Part shown: positions 30,640 through 41,490 of the stretch, piece after piece
How the letters are laid out: every line of letters starts with the position of its first letter
How positions within the stretch are numbered: the first letter of the stretch is position 1
NCBI GenBank assembly: GCA_963575745.1
Contig: CAUYUJ010000203.1
Coordinates: forward strand, 147,501-211,500
Source: Prorocentrum cordatum
Taxonomy: Eukaryota > Sar > Dinophyceae > Prorocentrales > Prorocentraceae
Direction of reading: 5' to 3'
Length of the DNA: 64,000 nucleotides
Translations under genes and position numbers: made by a program
Notes under the pieces: generated by a model
The model's database searches: none
The model's input: only the letters and a program-made list of their open reading frames with translations
Told to the model about the DNA's origin: nothing

Positions 30640-31409
30640 GAGTTCAGTGAACGTAAATTGGATCGTGGGTGGGTCGCGGGCTCTGCACCTCCACCTGGAA
30701 GGAATTCAAAAACAGCCTGCCGCAGGCGCCGAAAATTTTGATTTGTACACTGAACGCGGTTTGGGTCGCAGGTTTCCCACTTGGAACGAATGCAAAAGAA
30801 ACCCGCCGCAAGAGCCGAAATTTTGGGTTGTTCAGTGAACGTAGTTTGGGTCGCGGGTGGGTCGCGGGCTCACCACCTCCACCTGGAAGGAATTCAAAAG
30901 CAGCCCGCCGCAGGCGCCAAAATTTTGATGTGTACACTGAATGCGGTTTGGGTCGCGGGTGGGTTCCAGGTTCTCCACCTGGAACGAATGCACTAGAAGC
31001 CCGCCGCAGGCGCCGAAATTTTCGGGTGGGTCGCGGGGTGGGTCGCGGGTTGGGGTCGCGGGTGGGGTCGCGGGCGCGGTTTGGGTCGCGGGTGGGTCGC
31101 AGGTTTTCCATTGGGAACGAAAGCAAAAGAATCCCGCCGCAGGCGCCGAAAATTTCGGGTGGGTCGCGGGGTGGGTCGCGGGTGGGTCGCGGGTGGGTCG
31201 CGGGTGGTTCGCCGGTGGGTCTCGGGGTGGGTCGCGGGCGGGTCGCGGGGTGGGTCGCGGGTGGGTCGCGGCTGGGCCGCAGGTGGGTCGCGAGTGAGTC
31301 GCCGGGGGGTCTCGGGGTGGGTCGCGGGCGGGTCGCGTGGTGGGTCGCGGGTGGGTCGCGGGTGGGTCGCCGGGTGGTCGCGGGTGGGTCGCGGGGTGGG
31401 TCGCGAGTG
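30640..31409 (+). repeat. Higher-order repeat with GGGTGGGTCGCGG array
   Basis: Units of about 180 bp (starts near 30,647, 30,834, 31,075) contain CAGTGAACGTA(A/G), TTGGGTCGCGGG, CACCTGGAAGGAATTCAAAA or TTGGAACGAATGCAAAAGAA and CCCGCCGCAGGCGCCGAAA. From 31,020 on the GGGTCGCGGGTG motif expands into a pure array that runs into the assembly gap. The frames are repeat artefacts. Confidence 0.85.
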
Positions 31410-31509
31410 NNNNNNNNNNNNNNNNNNNNNNNNNNNNNNNNNNNNNNNNNNNNNNNNNNNNNNNNNNNNNNNNNNNNNNNNNNNNNNNNNNNNNNNNNNN
31501 NNNNNNNNN
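31410..31509. other. Assembly gap of 100 N
   Basis: One hundred N, a conventional unknown-length gap, placed where the GGGTCGCGGG array ends. The array is probably longer than shown. Confidence 0.98.
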
Positions 31510-31599
31510 GAGGAGAAGGAGGAACACGAGGCCTCCCATACCTTCAAAATGACGACTTGCCCCGCTAGAGAGACGTCGTTCGTGCCGGGGCCGCGCCGT

Positions 31600-31870
31600 C
31601 GCCGACCGTCCTTTCCTTCCTCCCCCCTTGCCTCCTTCCTCCAGGTCTTCCTTCCTCCTTCCTCCTTCCTTCACCTCTGTCCTCCTTCCTCCCCCATCCC
31701 AGTCTTCCTTCTCCCTCCCTCCTCCTTCCTTCTCAATCCTTCCTTCTCCCTCCTCCCAGTCTTCCTTCCTCCCTCGTCCTTCCTCCTTTCTTCCGGCCTT
31801 CCTCATTCCTCCCCCCTTGCCTCCGTCCTCTCTTCCTTCCTCCCTCCTTACCTTCCCCCGCCTCCTCTCA
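31600..31870 (+). repeat. CCTTCCTCCCTCC pyrimidine tract
   Basis: About 270 bp of CTTCCT, CCTCCTTCC and TCCCAGTCTTCC variants on the + strand. Confidence 0.85.
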
Positions 31871-32305
31871 AGCATTGGCGAAGCATCCTGGCTCGCCTAG
31901 CGGCCCGCCAAAGAACGGTCTGAGAACCTCTTGTGGTCTGAATGGAGTGTTCCGAGAACGTTTCTTGCCGAGACTGGCTTAAAAGGAATGCCAGGACGGT
32001 CTGTCCCTGCTCAATCCCCCCGTGCGCGCGAGAGGTAGCGGGAGCGGGAGGAGGGCAGAGGAGCTGAACGGGGTGGGGAGGAGGGCTTCCTCGGGAGAGT
32101 CTGCGCCGGCAAGAAGGGGGTGGTGTGAGGGGGGAGGAGGAGGAGGAGAGTTGAGCGGTGAGAGGAGGTGCTCTGGCCTCTGGCAGCATCACCTGGCATC
32201 CACGGCATCCGAGGTAATTATTCAAGTCGGTGGCCTTCCGCGGAAGCGCCGAGGGGTCGCGCTGCCTCACCTCCTCCTCGGCTGCGCGCAAGGGCGACCC
32301 TTCGC
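31871..32305. other. No gene recognised
   Basis: Includes a possible donor CATCCGAG|GTAATT at 32,213, but no matching acceptor-flanked coding segment could be chosen. Confidence 0.35.
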
Positions 32306-32548
32306 CGGAGTGACCTCTGGTGCGCGGCTTTCAAGGGGCGCTGGAGGGCCGAACCCGAGGGCGCAGGCCGCTACGGTTGCATCGCGTACGACGATCGGTT
32401 CAAGAGTGCCTTTTCGCTGGGATCTGCTTGTGGTGCGGGCCCAGGGGGGTCCCCCGATCGCCCAACGCGATGCGGTAGTAGCGCCCTGCGCGCTTGTGTT
32501 TGGTCCCCCCGCGGCCCCCAAAACGCCGCGCACCAAAGGCCACTCTTG
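32306..32548. mobile_element. Single-copy foldback with ~80-bp arms
   Basis: GAGTGACCTCTGGTGCGCGG at the left and CCGCGCACCAAAGGCCACTC-like sequence at the right are complementary. GGGCGCAGGCCGCTACGG and CGGTAGTAGCGCCCTGCGC, and then TTGCATCGCG and CGCGATGCGG, continue the pairing inward. About 245 bp in all. No other copy in the window. Confidence 0.65.
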
Positions 32549-33409
32549 CCCAGGGTCACTCTTGCGTGTAGCCGACCAGCATGCCGTGCACCACAGCCTC
32601 TTGCCCAGGGCCGCGGGTCCCCTCCTGCGTGTCGCCGATGTGCCCGTCCTCCCCCCTGCGACGCCCCTTCCCTGGCCCTCTCCCGAGACGGCGGAGGGTC
32701 TGCACGCAGACGCGACCCGACCAGGGCCTCGACGCGGCTGCAGCCGTGGCGACGGGGGTGCCCCCCCGGAGGCCCCAAGACGAAGCCCAAAGACCCCGAT
32801 CGAAGGAGAGGGGGATCAGGGGTCGGGGAGGAGGAGGAGGAAGATAAGGATCCAGGGTCTAGGTCGCTCGTGGCGGATCCAGGATAGATGAGGAGGATCC
32901 CGAAAACTTACAAACGTCCGAGGAGGATCCCCAATCGGTGCTCCCCTATCCTCGGATACTCGACCCTCGACCCACGCACCACCACCCCGCACGCAGCCAC
33001 CCGCCCGCCGCCACCCTCCGTCCGGCTGGCTCACCCGCGGGAGCGCGAAGATCATAGCGCTGCGCGCGTCTCGCTCTGGGCCAGAGCGGCCGCCCTCCTC
33101 CAAGGAGGGCTCGAGGACAATCGCGCATCGCGGGTCCTGGAGCGCGACGCGCGAGGCGACCTATAGGTCCAACCGCCCCCGAGCCAGCGTTCGGCGCCCG
33201 CCGGCGCAGCGGCGGGCGCGGGCGGCGGGCGCGGCCGCGGGCGCCGCCGAAGCGGCGCGGTTGCCTCTCCGTCGGAGCGGCGGTGGCAGGCGCGGCTCGG
33301 CGACGGGGGCAGTCCCCCGCGGGCGCGGCGGCGCCGGCACTGGCGGCGTCAGCGCGCGGCGGGGTGGCCCCGAGCGGGGCGGCGGCGGCGGCGCCAGCGG
33401 CGAGCGGAG
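32549..33409. other. No gene recognised
   Basis: GC-rich sequence. 33,180-33,405 has an alanine- and glycine-rich open + frame leading into the exon at 33,410, but the in-phase junction from 23,770 argues that coding starts at 33,410. Confidence 0.4.
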
Positions 33410-33543
33410 GCCACATCCACAAGGTGATCGAGCCGATCAGTTTCTTCCTCCAGCCGTACAACACGTGGTCGGACTACGTCTGGCGGGGCAGGGCGGGCCA
33501 CGTTCGGCAGCAGCGGGGGGGGGACAAGTGGCAAGCGTTCGAG
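33410..33543 (+). CDS. Polycystin-like exon, pre-S2 region
   Basis: After the acceptor CGAGCGGAG the exon opens with GC, which completes the Gly codon left by the exon ending at 23,770. It reads HIHKVIEPISFFLQPYNTWS, then DYVWRGRAGHVRQQRGGDKW and QAFE, ending at the GT donor GAG|GTAAAG. In polycystins a G-G-x-(I/V) turn is followed by a short amphipathic stretch with aromatic pairs leading into S2, and this matches in order and spacing. The basic tail after DYV is less typical, so an earlier donor (TAC|GTCTGG at 33,476) is possible. A (GGA)n tract follows the donor at once. Confidence 0.75.
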
Positions 33544-33544
33544 G

Positions 33545-33650
33545 TAAAGAAGGAGGAGGAGGAGAAGCAGGAGGAGGTGAACAAAAAATTGTAGAGAAGG
33601 GGAGGAGGAGGCGGAGGAGGAGGAGGAGGAGGAGGAGGAAACCAGGAGGA
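33545..33650 (+). repeat. (GGA)n tract at intron start
   Basis: GTAAAGAAGGAGGAGGAGGA begins at the donor; a second block lies at 33,600-33,645. Confidence 0.85.
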
Positions 33651-33719
33651 GAGCCACGATCGCCCGATTTGCCCCGCAGGGGGGCCAAGGCGGCGGCCAG
33701 CGTGGCAGTCACCGGCCCA

Positions 33720-35927
33720 TCGGGCCTGCGATTGACAACTACAGCCCCGCCACAAGGACCTTTTCCCTCGTCCCCTCCCCGACGGCTACCGGAGCAGGTG
33801 CACCAACGGCAAAGGCAAGGTCACCAACGACAAAAGCAAGGGTACCTTCCTCAAACCACACGACGATACCGCCAAACAATTCCGCGGAAGGGCGAGCATA
33901 GATACAAGAAGGGCAATGGAAAACAACAGCCCCAACGTGAAGGAGGCGTCCCCCCACCAGGAGGAGACAACGCGAGCCCAGCCAGGATTACAAAATCACC
34001 AGGACCATCAAAAGCGTCCTGCCAGAAACAATCTCCAATGAAAGGAAGATGGGAATAATGGCGGGGCCGCAAAACAACGGAAGACAGCAGCAGCCATCGT
34101 CAAGAACAGTGCCGTTGGATTCCATTTTCTGGATGCTGAGACCCACGTCGCCTCCACGAAGCCATGATCATCAGCAGCACCCCGCTCGACCCACAAACCA
34201 AAACCATCGAACGTACCAAACATGTGATGGAGGACCAATTCAAGAATGCCAAAGCACACCACAAGATGGTGGACATCTACCTGACAACGCCGGGGGGGAC
34301 ATCGCCGAACCTCACGCCGCCAGGAGTGACATCAACGACGCCATGGACGTCGTTCACAACGACACATGGGCAGCCGACGAAGAGGTAGAACCATGCCAGA
34401 CGGAACGCCCGACGAGAAGGGCTGCAACACTGGCTGCAAGGAGACATACGCGGGCCAGGGAGTCGACGCAGGGGCAGGACATCAGAACATGCCCAACAAC
34501 TTAGAAAGGAGGATAACCATCGCCTGTTGCATGACGTCAGAAACACCAAGAAGGAGGCCAAGGATAAGTTCGACAGCCTCAACGCTATCAAAAACTAGCC
34601 TGATGCCGCACGGGAAGAAGCTGCAGCCAAACTACACGAATTACATCACCCACGTGGCGCCGAGTCCAACGTCGAGGGCGAGCGGACCAATCTGAGACGC
34701 GTTGCAAGCGAACTATATATCCGAGTGAATCGAAATAGCCTGCCGCCTCCATGGATGCCCGAACGAGCCACAGCCAGGCTTCACAGCGAGGAGGACATGG
34801 CACCCATCAAGAAGGCCAACCAACATCGACTTCCGGAAGACCCGATTGCCCAAGGAAACGACGACATACATCGTGGAGTTTGAGATCAAGCTAGACAAGC
34901 TCTGCAAGCACAGCCTCAACGCCATGCATCAACATCTGCGGCTGGCAGAGAGGACAGCTGTCGAAATGGTCGCCTATTACAGAGAGACGACGACGGCGGG
35001 CCACCGCATCTCGACCATGGAAGGCCCCGGGGATCAACGACGTCGTCGAGCCGGTGGAGCTCCGCAGACAGGGACAGCACCGACAACCAGTTTTTCGGGG
35101 GAGCGTACGACCCGGGTTTGCCAGGACTCGGGTTCGCCATCGTTTTTTGACGACCGCGCCTCGGATTTTGACGAGGAGGAGTTTCGTGGGATGTCTTCAG
35201 CGGGAGGCCTCGTCAAAATGCAGGCTCGGCCTCGTCATTTTTTGACGACCTCGTCGGGGATTTCCGAGTCCCCTGTACCCAGGTCTTATGTCCCCCTGAG
35301 TTTTGCAAGGCGCACGTCGAAATATCAGACCGAAAAAGGCGCGCGGGGGCTGGTTTTCAACGCGGCGTCGCCGACAGCGAGAGGCAGGTGCGCGCCAGAG
35401 GCGCTACACAAGCTCGGCGTAATGAGCATTCGAGCCTTGGAAGCACGAGGGGAAATGAGCGCCGGGAGCAGACGCAACAGCATACAGCCCAAACAGAAGG
35501 TCGATTCCGATTTGCTCTGAAGTGAGGGGGGTTCGGCCCCCGCCAGCACAGCGAGGCCCATCGGCGCGAGATCGACTTGCGCGAGCAGAAGGCGGACACA
35601 CGAAGGCAATGGCACGCCACTCGCCAGAAGCGCACCCGGGAGGCCCACCAGGAGTACGTCTACGCCCAGCTAGCCACCGCTCATGCGCCAGAGCGCCTGC
35701 CGCAAGTCGAGATGCTAGACCAGCTCGAACAGGCGCCATCCACCGAGTCCCCCCGCGAAAACCCAGCGATCGTGACTTCCACGCTGCAGGCGGAGCCGAT
35801 GCCCGCGCCCGGCGCAACTCAGGGTGCCGCGCGACCTACCCAGACGCAAAGTGACGAGGCAGCCAGGGGCGCCGACAACATGGCAACACGTGCTCACAGG
35901 CGTAAATTCCCCCACCATGATTCTTAG
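33720..35927 (+). pseudogene. Possible decayed coding region, + strand
   Basis: The base composition shifts to A/C-rich, and protein-like pieces appear in changing frames. 33,740-34,040 has frame NGKGKVTNDKSKGTFLK. Near 34,480-34,870 there are DVRNTKKEAKDKFDSLNAIK and ERTNLRRVASELYIRVNRN. At 34,810-35,015 the frame reads KETTTYIVEFEIKLDKLCKH and AERTAVEMVAYYRETTT. At 35,577-35,927 it reads MREQKADTRRQWHATRQKRT. Stops and frame changes separate them, with no splice pairs seen. The charged, coiled-coil-like character would suit an ORF1 or gag-like protein of a retroelement, but no motif proves it. Confidence 0.3.
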
Positions 35928-35999
35928 AAAGTTGCGGGCGGATGAAACATAAAACGCCATGTCCGCCCCGGCCCCCCGTCGGAGGAGCGGATGCGCCAG

Positions 36000-36570
36000 A
36001 AGGAGGAGGAGGAGGAGGATGAAGAGGACGAGGACCAGGACGAGGACGAGGAAGAGGAGGAGGATGATGAGGAGGAGGAAGAATAATAATGTTAAGCAAA
36101 AGCATAAGCAAAAGTAGAAGCAGAAGCATAATAATAATACCTAGAATGATAATAAGACGACGAATAATAATACGAATAATAGTAACACTAACAGTAATAA
36201 TAACAATAATGATTAACATAATAGTAATCGTAGTAACAATAATAGTAATAGTAACAATCATAGTAATAGTAATAACAACACTAGTAGCAATATTAGTAAC
36301 AATAATAGTAATAATAATAACAATCGTAATAATAAGAGGAGGAGGAAGAAGAGGAGGAGGAGGAGGAGGAAGAGGCGGAGGCAGAGGCGTAGGAAGAGGA
36401 GGAGGAGGAGGAGGAATAAGAAGAAAAGGCATAATAATAAGAAGAAGACGAAGAAGAACAGGAGGACGAGGAGGAGGAGGAAGAAGAAGAGGAAGACGAA
36501 GAGGAAGAAGAGGAGGAGGAGGGGAGTAGGAGGAGGAGGGGGTGACGAGGAGGAGGAGGAGGAAGAACAT
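36000..36570 (+). repeat. (GGA)n, then (ATA/GTA)n, then (GGA)n
   Basis: GGA repeats at 36,000-36,085; AATAATAGTAACAATAATAG-type repeats at 36,085-36,330; mixed GGA/GAAGA at 36,330-36,570. The isoleucine-rich frames are artefacts. Confidence 0.9.
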
Positions 36571-36654
36571 GTGGACGGGGGTCATGGGGCAATATCTGGC
36601 ACCTCCCGGGCCGTCGAATGTGCCAGCCGTGGGGGCCGTTGGTCCTCCTCCACG

Positions 36655-36765
36655 CCTCCTCCTCCTCCTCCTCCTCCTCCTTCTCCCCCCTCCTCCTCCT
36701 CCTCCCCCCTCCTCCTCCTCCTCCTCCTCCTCCTCCTCCTCTTCGACCTTCTCCTCCTCGTCTCC
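36655..36765 (+). repeat. (TCC)n tract
   Basis: CTCCTCCTCC for about 110 bp. Together with the preceding GGA block it leaves an 85-bp unique island at 36,570-36,655 that could pair its flanks. Confidence 0.85.
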
Positions 36766-36799
36766 CGCACGTCCCACTATCTTCCCAGGCCTACGAGAA

Positions 36800-37510
36800 C
36801 CAAAACGTGTTCACCCAAGCGCTGTCATGGCGCTGGAATTTGCGTCCCCGAGACAGACGGGCAGAGACCAGCGGATTCGGCTCTGCAGCGAAGCCGACTC
36901 CACAAGGGGTGCATGGGCCATCGCTATCGCTATCGCTACAGAGGATGGCCATGGGTTCGCATACCTTCGCACAGTTGCAGCCCAAACCTCAAGTGCTACA
37001 TCTAGCGGCGACTACGGCTAACTCACGTCCAAAACGTCAGACCAGGCAACTCTCATATGGGCCTACGCAATCTACGCGCAGAAGGACATATTACGGCAAC
37101 CCCCATGCAAGGGTCCACGCCGACTCCAAGGTGGCAAAGGGTCTTGCTGAAGAACGGTGCAGGTACGAACCAACCGTGACGTGTCAGCCACGGCCAGGCA
37201 TTACACGACCTTCCAGCAACATCAGCCGATTCCACACCGACCGCGTCTACGCCTACGCCGGCCGCCCGTGGAAAGAGCTTGCAGACTTGGTCGCCGAGAG
37301 GCAAACCAGCCGCTACGACAACAAGCCGCAAGCTGAATCGGCCAAAGCTCTCGACGCACAGAGCCACGACAAAAGGAGTAGCTGCGCCAAGCCGACGACG
37401 AAACGAAGAACGCATACCTCAAGTTGACCTCCAATGGGCAACAATTCATTGCACCCACGGCAGTACTTGCACCTGAGCACTTTCAACCACCCAATGATGA
37501 GAGCAGCAAA
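36800..37510 (+). pseudogene. Possible decayed coding region, + strand
   Basis: Frame 0 gives WKELADLVAERQTSRYDNK and QAESAKALDAQSHDK up to 37,375. From 37,382 the frame changes to LRQADDETKNAYLKLTSNGQ and FIAPTAVLAPEHFQPPNDES, with a stop at 37,526. The composition is like that at 33.7-35.9 kb. A frameshift and an in-frame stop argue against function. It could be a gag-like or ORF1 fragment of a retroelement; the family is not recognised. Confidence 0.3.
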
Positions 37511-37849
37511 AGGTCGGCGTCGACATAGCGATTATTTTTTCTCATTCAACGCGCGCAGTTTCAAGCAACCAACCTACACCAGCGGGAAGCAGTACCGCAG
37601 GGTATCTTGGATCGAGGCCATCAAGTCCAATTTGGGTCATGCTGGTGATATGAGTGAATATATGAGAAAACGACGATTTATCGTCGACTCGAGACTGTTG
37701 AGCGTCAATTGGCGTCGACTCGCAAGAGCCAGCAAGATGACATGGGAGGCTGCCGCGAGTTTCCACAGGAGGCGGTACATTCAACACGGATTTTAAAGGC
37801 AGAGCGACTTTCCCATGTTTCCTTTGCATTTTTCTTCTTCGACCCATCC
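37511..37849. other. No gene recognised
   Basis: AT-richer sequence; no supported exon or repeat. Confidence 0.4.
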
Positions 37850-37945
37850 TTGGCCACTTTCGCTGGCCGTGCCCCTTTCGAAGGGTGTCGGCATGCCCCC
37901 CCCCCCCTCCAGGGCCCTTGCATCCGTCCCGTGCACCATTATTAC
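37850..37945 (+). repeat. Dispersed repeat shared with 5,630
   Basis: TTGGCCACTTTCGCTGGCCG, CCCCTTTCGAAGGGTGT and GGGCCCTTGCATCCGTCC match 5,645-5,715 in order; family A copy 4 follows. Confidence 0.5.
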
Positions 37946-37959
37946 TCGCTCTGACTGTA

Positions 37960-38169
37960 GGCCTCCGCGATGGGATTCGAGGAGATGGGGCCGGAGGAAC
38001 GCGCCGCGTCGCTGATGCCATGGCGATTCGGCTCGAGGTGGCCTCCCGACTTTCTCCACGCCGACGGCGCGGGAGCATCGCCGATGCGTCGGCGACGCAT
38101 TGGCGAGGCGGCGCGATCCACCGACCCCATCTACTCCGACCCCTGCCCGACCCTATGCAGGAGGCCTCC
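37960..38169. mobile_element. Foldback element, family A copy 4
   Basis: GGCCTCCGCGATGGGATTCG and GAGATGGGGCCGGAGG on the left; CCGACCCCATCTACTCCGAC and CTATGCAGGAGGCCTCC on the right. Core GCATCGCCGATGCGTCGG. Its arms are among the longest of the family. Confidence 0.7.
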
Positions 38170-38274
38170 AGTGATGGCAAACTCTGGATGGGGCAATTAT
38201 CGTCCCTCCCCCCCCACCTTGGATCCGCTGAGGGTGTTGGGCACGTGCTGTCGGAACGGGTGGAGGGGGGGTTG

Positions 38275-38345
38275 GAGGAGGAGGAGGAGGAGGAGAATGA
38301 GGAGGAGGAGGAGGAGGAGGAGGAGGAGGAGGAGGAGTTGGAGGT
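38275..38345 (+). repeat. (GGA)n tract
   Basis: GGAGGAGGAGG with one AAT interruption, about 70 bp. Confidence 0.9.
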
Positions 38346-38620
38346 GGAGGATGGGCTGGATGGGCAAGCTCCGTCGGAAGGTTTGTCGCCCACCCCTCGA
38401 TCAATGTTCCACCCATAGAAGGCTGTCGACGCAGAAGTCTATGCCTCCCGCCCGGCCGTTCTTGCCGTCCTCGTCCGCGCTCCGGTCACGCGCCGTCCCG
38501 CGGCCCCCGTGGCCCGGTTCGCCCGTGGGGGTTCTGGAGGGCGTGGCCTCGGCGGAGCGCAGTGCCTCGGGCGCCAACGGGAGGTGCCGTCGTGCAGTTG
38601 CGCACCGTTTCCACCGTGTT

Positions 38621-38819
38621 CCTCGGGTCGGGCGAAAGGGGGGGGTTGGGAAAGGGGGGGGTACGAAATCTGCTGCAGGCAGCTGGTTTCGGCCTCACCG
38701 AGGGGCCCGTTCCTCGATGCATGGCCGCCTCCGGCGCCGGGAGGCGCCGGGAAAATCAGCTACGTGAGCTGATTCTCAAGCCCCCCCTTTGCTATCCCCC
38801 CTTTTCGCCCGACCCGAGC
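38621..38819. mobile_element. Foldback element, family G copy 2
   Basis: CCTCGGGTCGGGCGAAAGGG and its complement CCTTTTCGCCCGACCCGAG form the termini; GGGGGGGTACGAAATCTGCT and CCTCCGGCGCCGGGAGGCG lie inside. Nearly collinear with 4,829-5,035. Confidence 0.8.
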
Positions 38820-41259
38820 CTGGCGAGGGGACAGGAAACAGGTGGAGGATGGTCTCAGAAGGGTTCGGGAGCAGGAAGGAGGAGGGGGGTGGAGAGTGAG
38901 AGGCAGAAAGGGCGAGGGACAAGACCATCTCGAAGTCAGCAGCAGTGGAGACGGAGTCGAGGAGGACGACAAGATGGGCAAGGCGATTGCCACGGAATAA
39001 CAGGCAAGTGGGACCCGCAGGATTTTCAGTTCAGTCCCAGGGGGGCGTTTGATGATTGTTGCCGCCGTTATGGAGTTGTATTTGCATTGATGGAGGGAGT
39101 CGGACTTGCCTTTGAGGAAGGGGGATTGGGAGGGACGTATTGTGGTGCGTCATGGTGGTGAAGCTTGCCTTCGACGAGATCCCAGACCTCTACTCTAACA
39201 TTAGACTGCACGGAGGAGTCTGTGCCGCGTTGCCTTGCTCATCCCTCTCGCCTCCGTCTTCCTGTTATGTTTCATCTCCACTTCTTCCTCGCTTCTCCCT
39301 TTTATATGGCTTCGCCTACGATGGGACATTGCACGTTTCGATCAGACCCCCTCGGATCGCGTTTGCCCCAATCGAATGTACGTGACCGATTATGTTTATA
39401 GTCCGAGAGATGTGTTGCCTCACGTTTTCCCGCGGTTGTTAAGTCAGTGTGTTCCGAGCCTTGGATAGCAAATCTGTCATAATCCAATGTGCATCCCATG
39501 GGTGGTACCAAGTCGTTTGGACCAGGCAGGTATTGTGGTGTCTCGCCTTTTTGATGTCTGCATCACGATCCTCCAGCAAGAAGGCCGAGATCGTGATCCA
39601 CGACGGCCCATGAGCTTCATCCAACGGGTGCATCTCTGCAGCAGCATTCCCTTGCGTGCCAGGATACAGAAGAGCGGCGAGCTCCCCTCGTCGCATATAT
39701 CTGCAACGTTGGCATCACCTGGAGCCTTTTTTGGGGTCCTGCTTGGGGCCTGCGACGCTCCCAAGAGGCCCCTGATATACTATAGGAGCCAAGATTGCGC
39801 CACGAGCCCCCCGACACCGCCCTAGATGTCGGAAAGATGGCACGAGAGGATCCACGATGCGTAGGCGTGGGATCTACAGCGACCAGTAGAAAGCCCCCAT
39901 ACAGCCGAACTCATTGCAAGCACGGTGCTTCTCAACGAATTTTATTGTTTCGTGCGTTTCGGCCCAAGGTTTCCCCAGGAGTGTTCAAGAGGCCTCTTGA
40001 AGGCCTTAGCGTTGTCTTTGATGTTGTATCTGGATGGTCATGGGGCATGCATGTGCCGTATTGGACCTTACAGGAATTATGTTGGCCTTTTGCGAGGGCC
40101 GTGTTGGGGCCTCATGGGATGGTCCGGGCGTGCCGATACGCGCGAGTGGACCTAGGGTCTTGCAACACACTCCCAGTGACAGCAGCGCAGCACAGAGGCT
40201 TCCCTCGTCGAGATCTTCCTCTCCTCATCTTCCTCCGCGCGGAAGGTGATTATCAATCCGTTCGGTCTCTCGGGGCACGGCAATGGATCTCTTCCCCGCT
40301 TCTGCGCCTCGGACTTCGGGGTACCCCCATAGCAGAAGTGATGCGGCTGTTCTCGAGCGCCCAGCATTCGAAATGTGTTTCCCGTCCACTGCCCGCCCAT
40401 TCCAATGTTCTCGTCGGAAGAGGCGAGGACGGCCCCAAGTCGGGACGGATATGTCTTGGACATAAGGCAAGACTTTCCTGAAGGTGTGTGCGTATGTGAA
40501 TGTGCCAGCGGCCCCTGCACGGTGTGTCCGCCGTCGTTCCATATGCAATTCCGAGTGGCAACTGTTTCGGTGATTCGTGTCTTTGCTGCCGTTCGCGACG
40601 GTGACGGCGCCTCGCCAGAGGAGTACTAAGCGTTGTATGGTTGTTTATTATCCTTTGTTTCTGCATGCTATCGCCGAGTGGGCTCAGGTGTGTGGCTCAT
40701 CGATGCCTGCCATCGCTACGAACGGAAAAGTGGCATCAACTCTGGCTGTCTGGTCTCTTGCCCCCCCATCCACAGCAGAATACCAGAAGTAGCAAAGACG
40801 CCCGAAAGGCACCAACAAGGGCCGAGGAGGTCCCGAAAAAAGCCCCCAAACGGGCCAACATGGGCCCTCGGCGGCCAATGTTGGCTTCCGGACGGCCCAC
40901 GCGCGATGTTCTCCGCACAGGACCCGAACCCCGTCCCAAGCATTATTGAAATTGGATTGACATCAGCGTACAAGAAACCCCGAACATCGGCTATGTGAAA
41001 CGCCCGCGAGACCCCTGGGGATGTTACAATCCCAAGATATCAAAGAGATGTGCCATGCTCTTGACGCCTCCCGACTGTACGCGAAGCTGTGCCGAAGATG
41101 CGATCTGGGAAACCCGAGAAGCAGATGTTGGACACCACGGGTGAATTCGGACGGGGCCAACGGTTAGCATGCACGCGCTTCGAGCCCGCATCTAGAACGG
41201 CGTGAGGTGCGGGCTCGATTGTGAAAGCCTCACGGCCCGGGCTTTCGACCCTGCAGACG
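38820..41259. other. No gene recognised
   Basis: About 2.4 kb with fewer repeats than elsewhere. 39,140-39,385 (+, KLAFDEIPDLYSNIRLHGG) and 39,439-39,696 (-, PSWITISAFLLEDRDADIKK) have protein-like frames but no splice signals or motif and overlap open frames on the other strand. 40,780-40,910 holds a few CCCCAAACGGGCC-type array units. Possibly remnants of transposable elements. Confidence 0.35.
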
Positions 41260-41490
41260 ACGACGACGACGACGAGGACGACGAGGCGGTGGATTGAGGA
41301 GGGGAGGAGGAGCAGGCGGAGGAGGAGGCGGAGGACGCTGTGGAGCAGCAGGATGTTGCTGGATGCAGCGGCCTAGACCACCCGAAATGCGAGCCACGAA
41401 GGGCGGCGGCGACTGGAGCAGCAGGCGGAAGAGGGGGGGAGGATGCGGAGGCGGAGGAAGAAGGGAGAGCAGCGGCAGGGGGAGGACGGG
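41260..41490 (+). repeat. GAC/GGA-rich tract
   Basis: ACGACGACGACGACGAGGAC, then GGAGGAGGAGGCGGAGG and GCGGAGGAAGAAGGGAG runs. Confidence 0.75.

Noticed and set aside
29338-31409. Telomere-like array
   Set aside because: The unit GGGTCGCGGGTG is not a known telomere repeat and both orientations occur internally.
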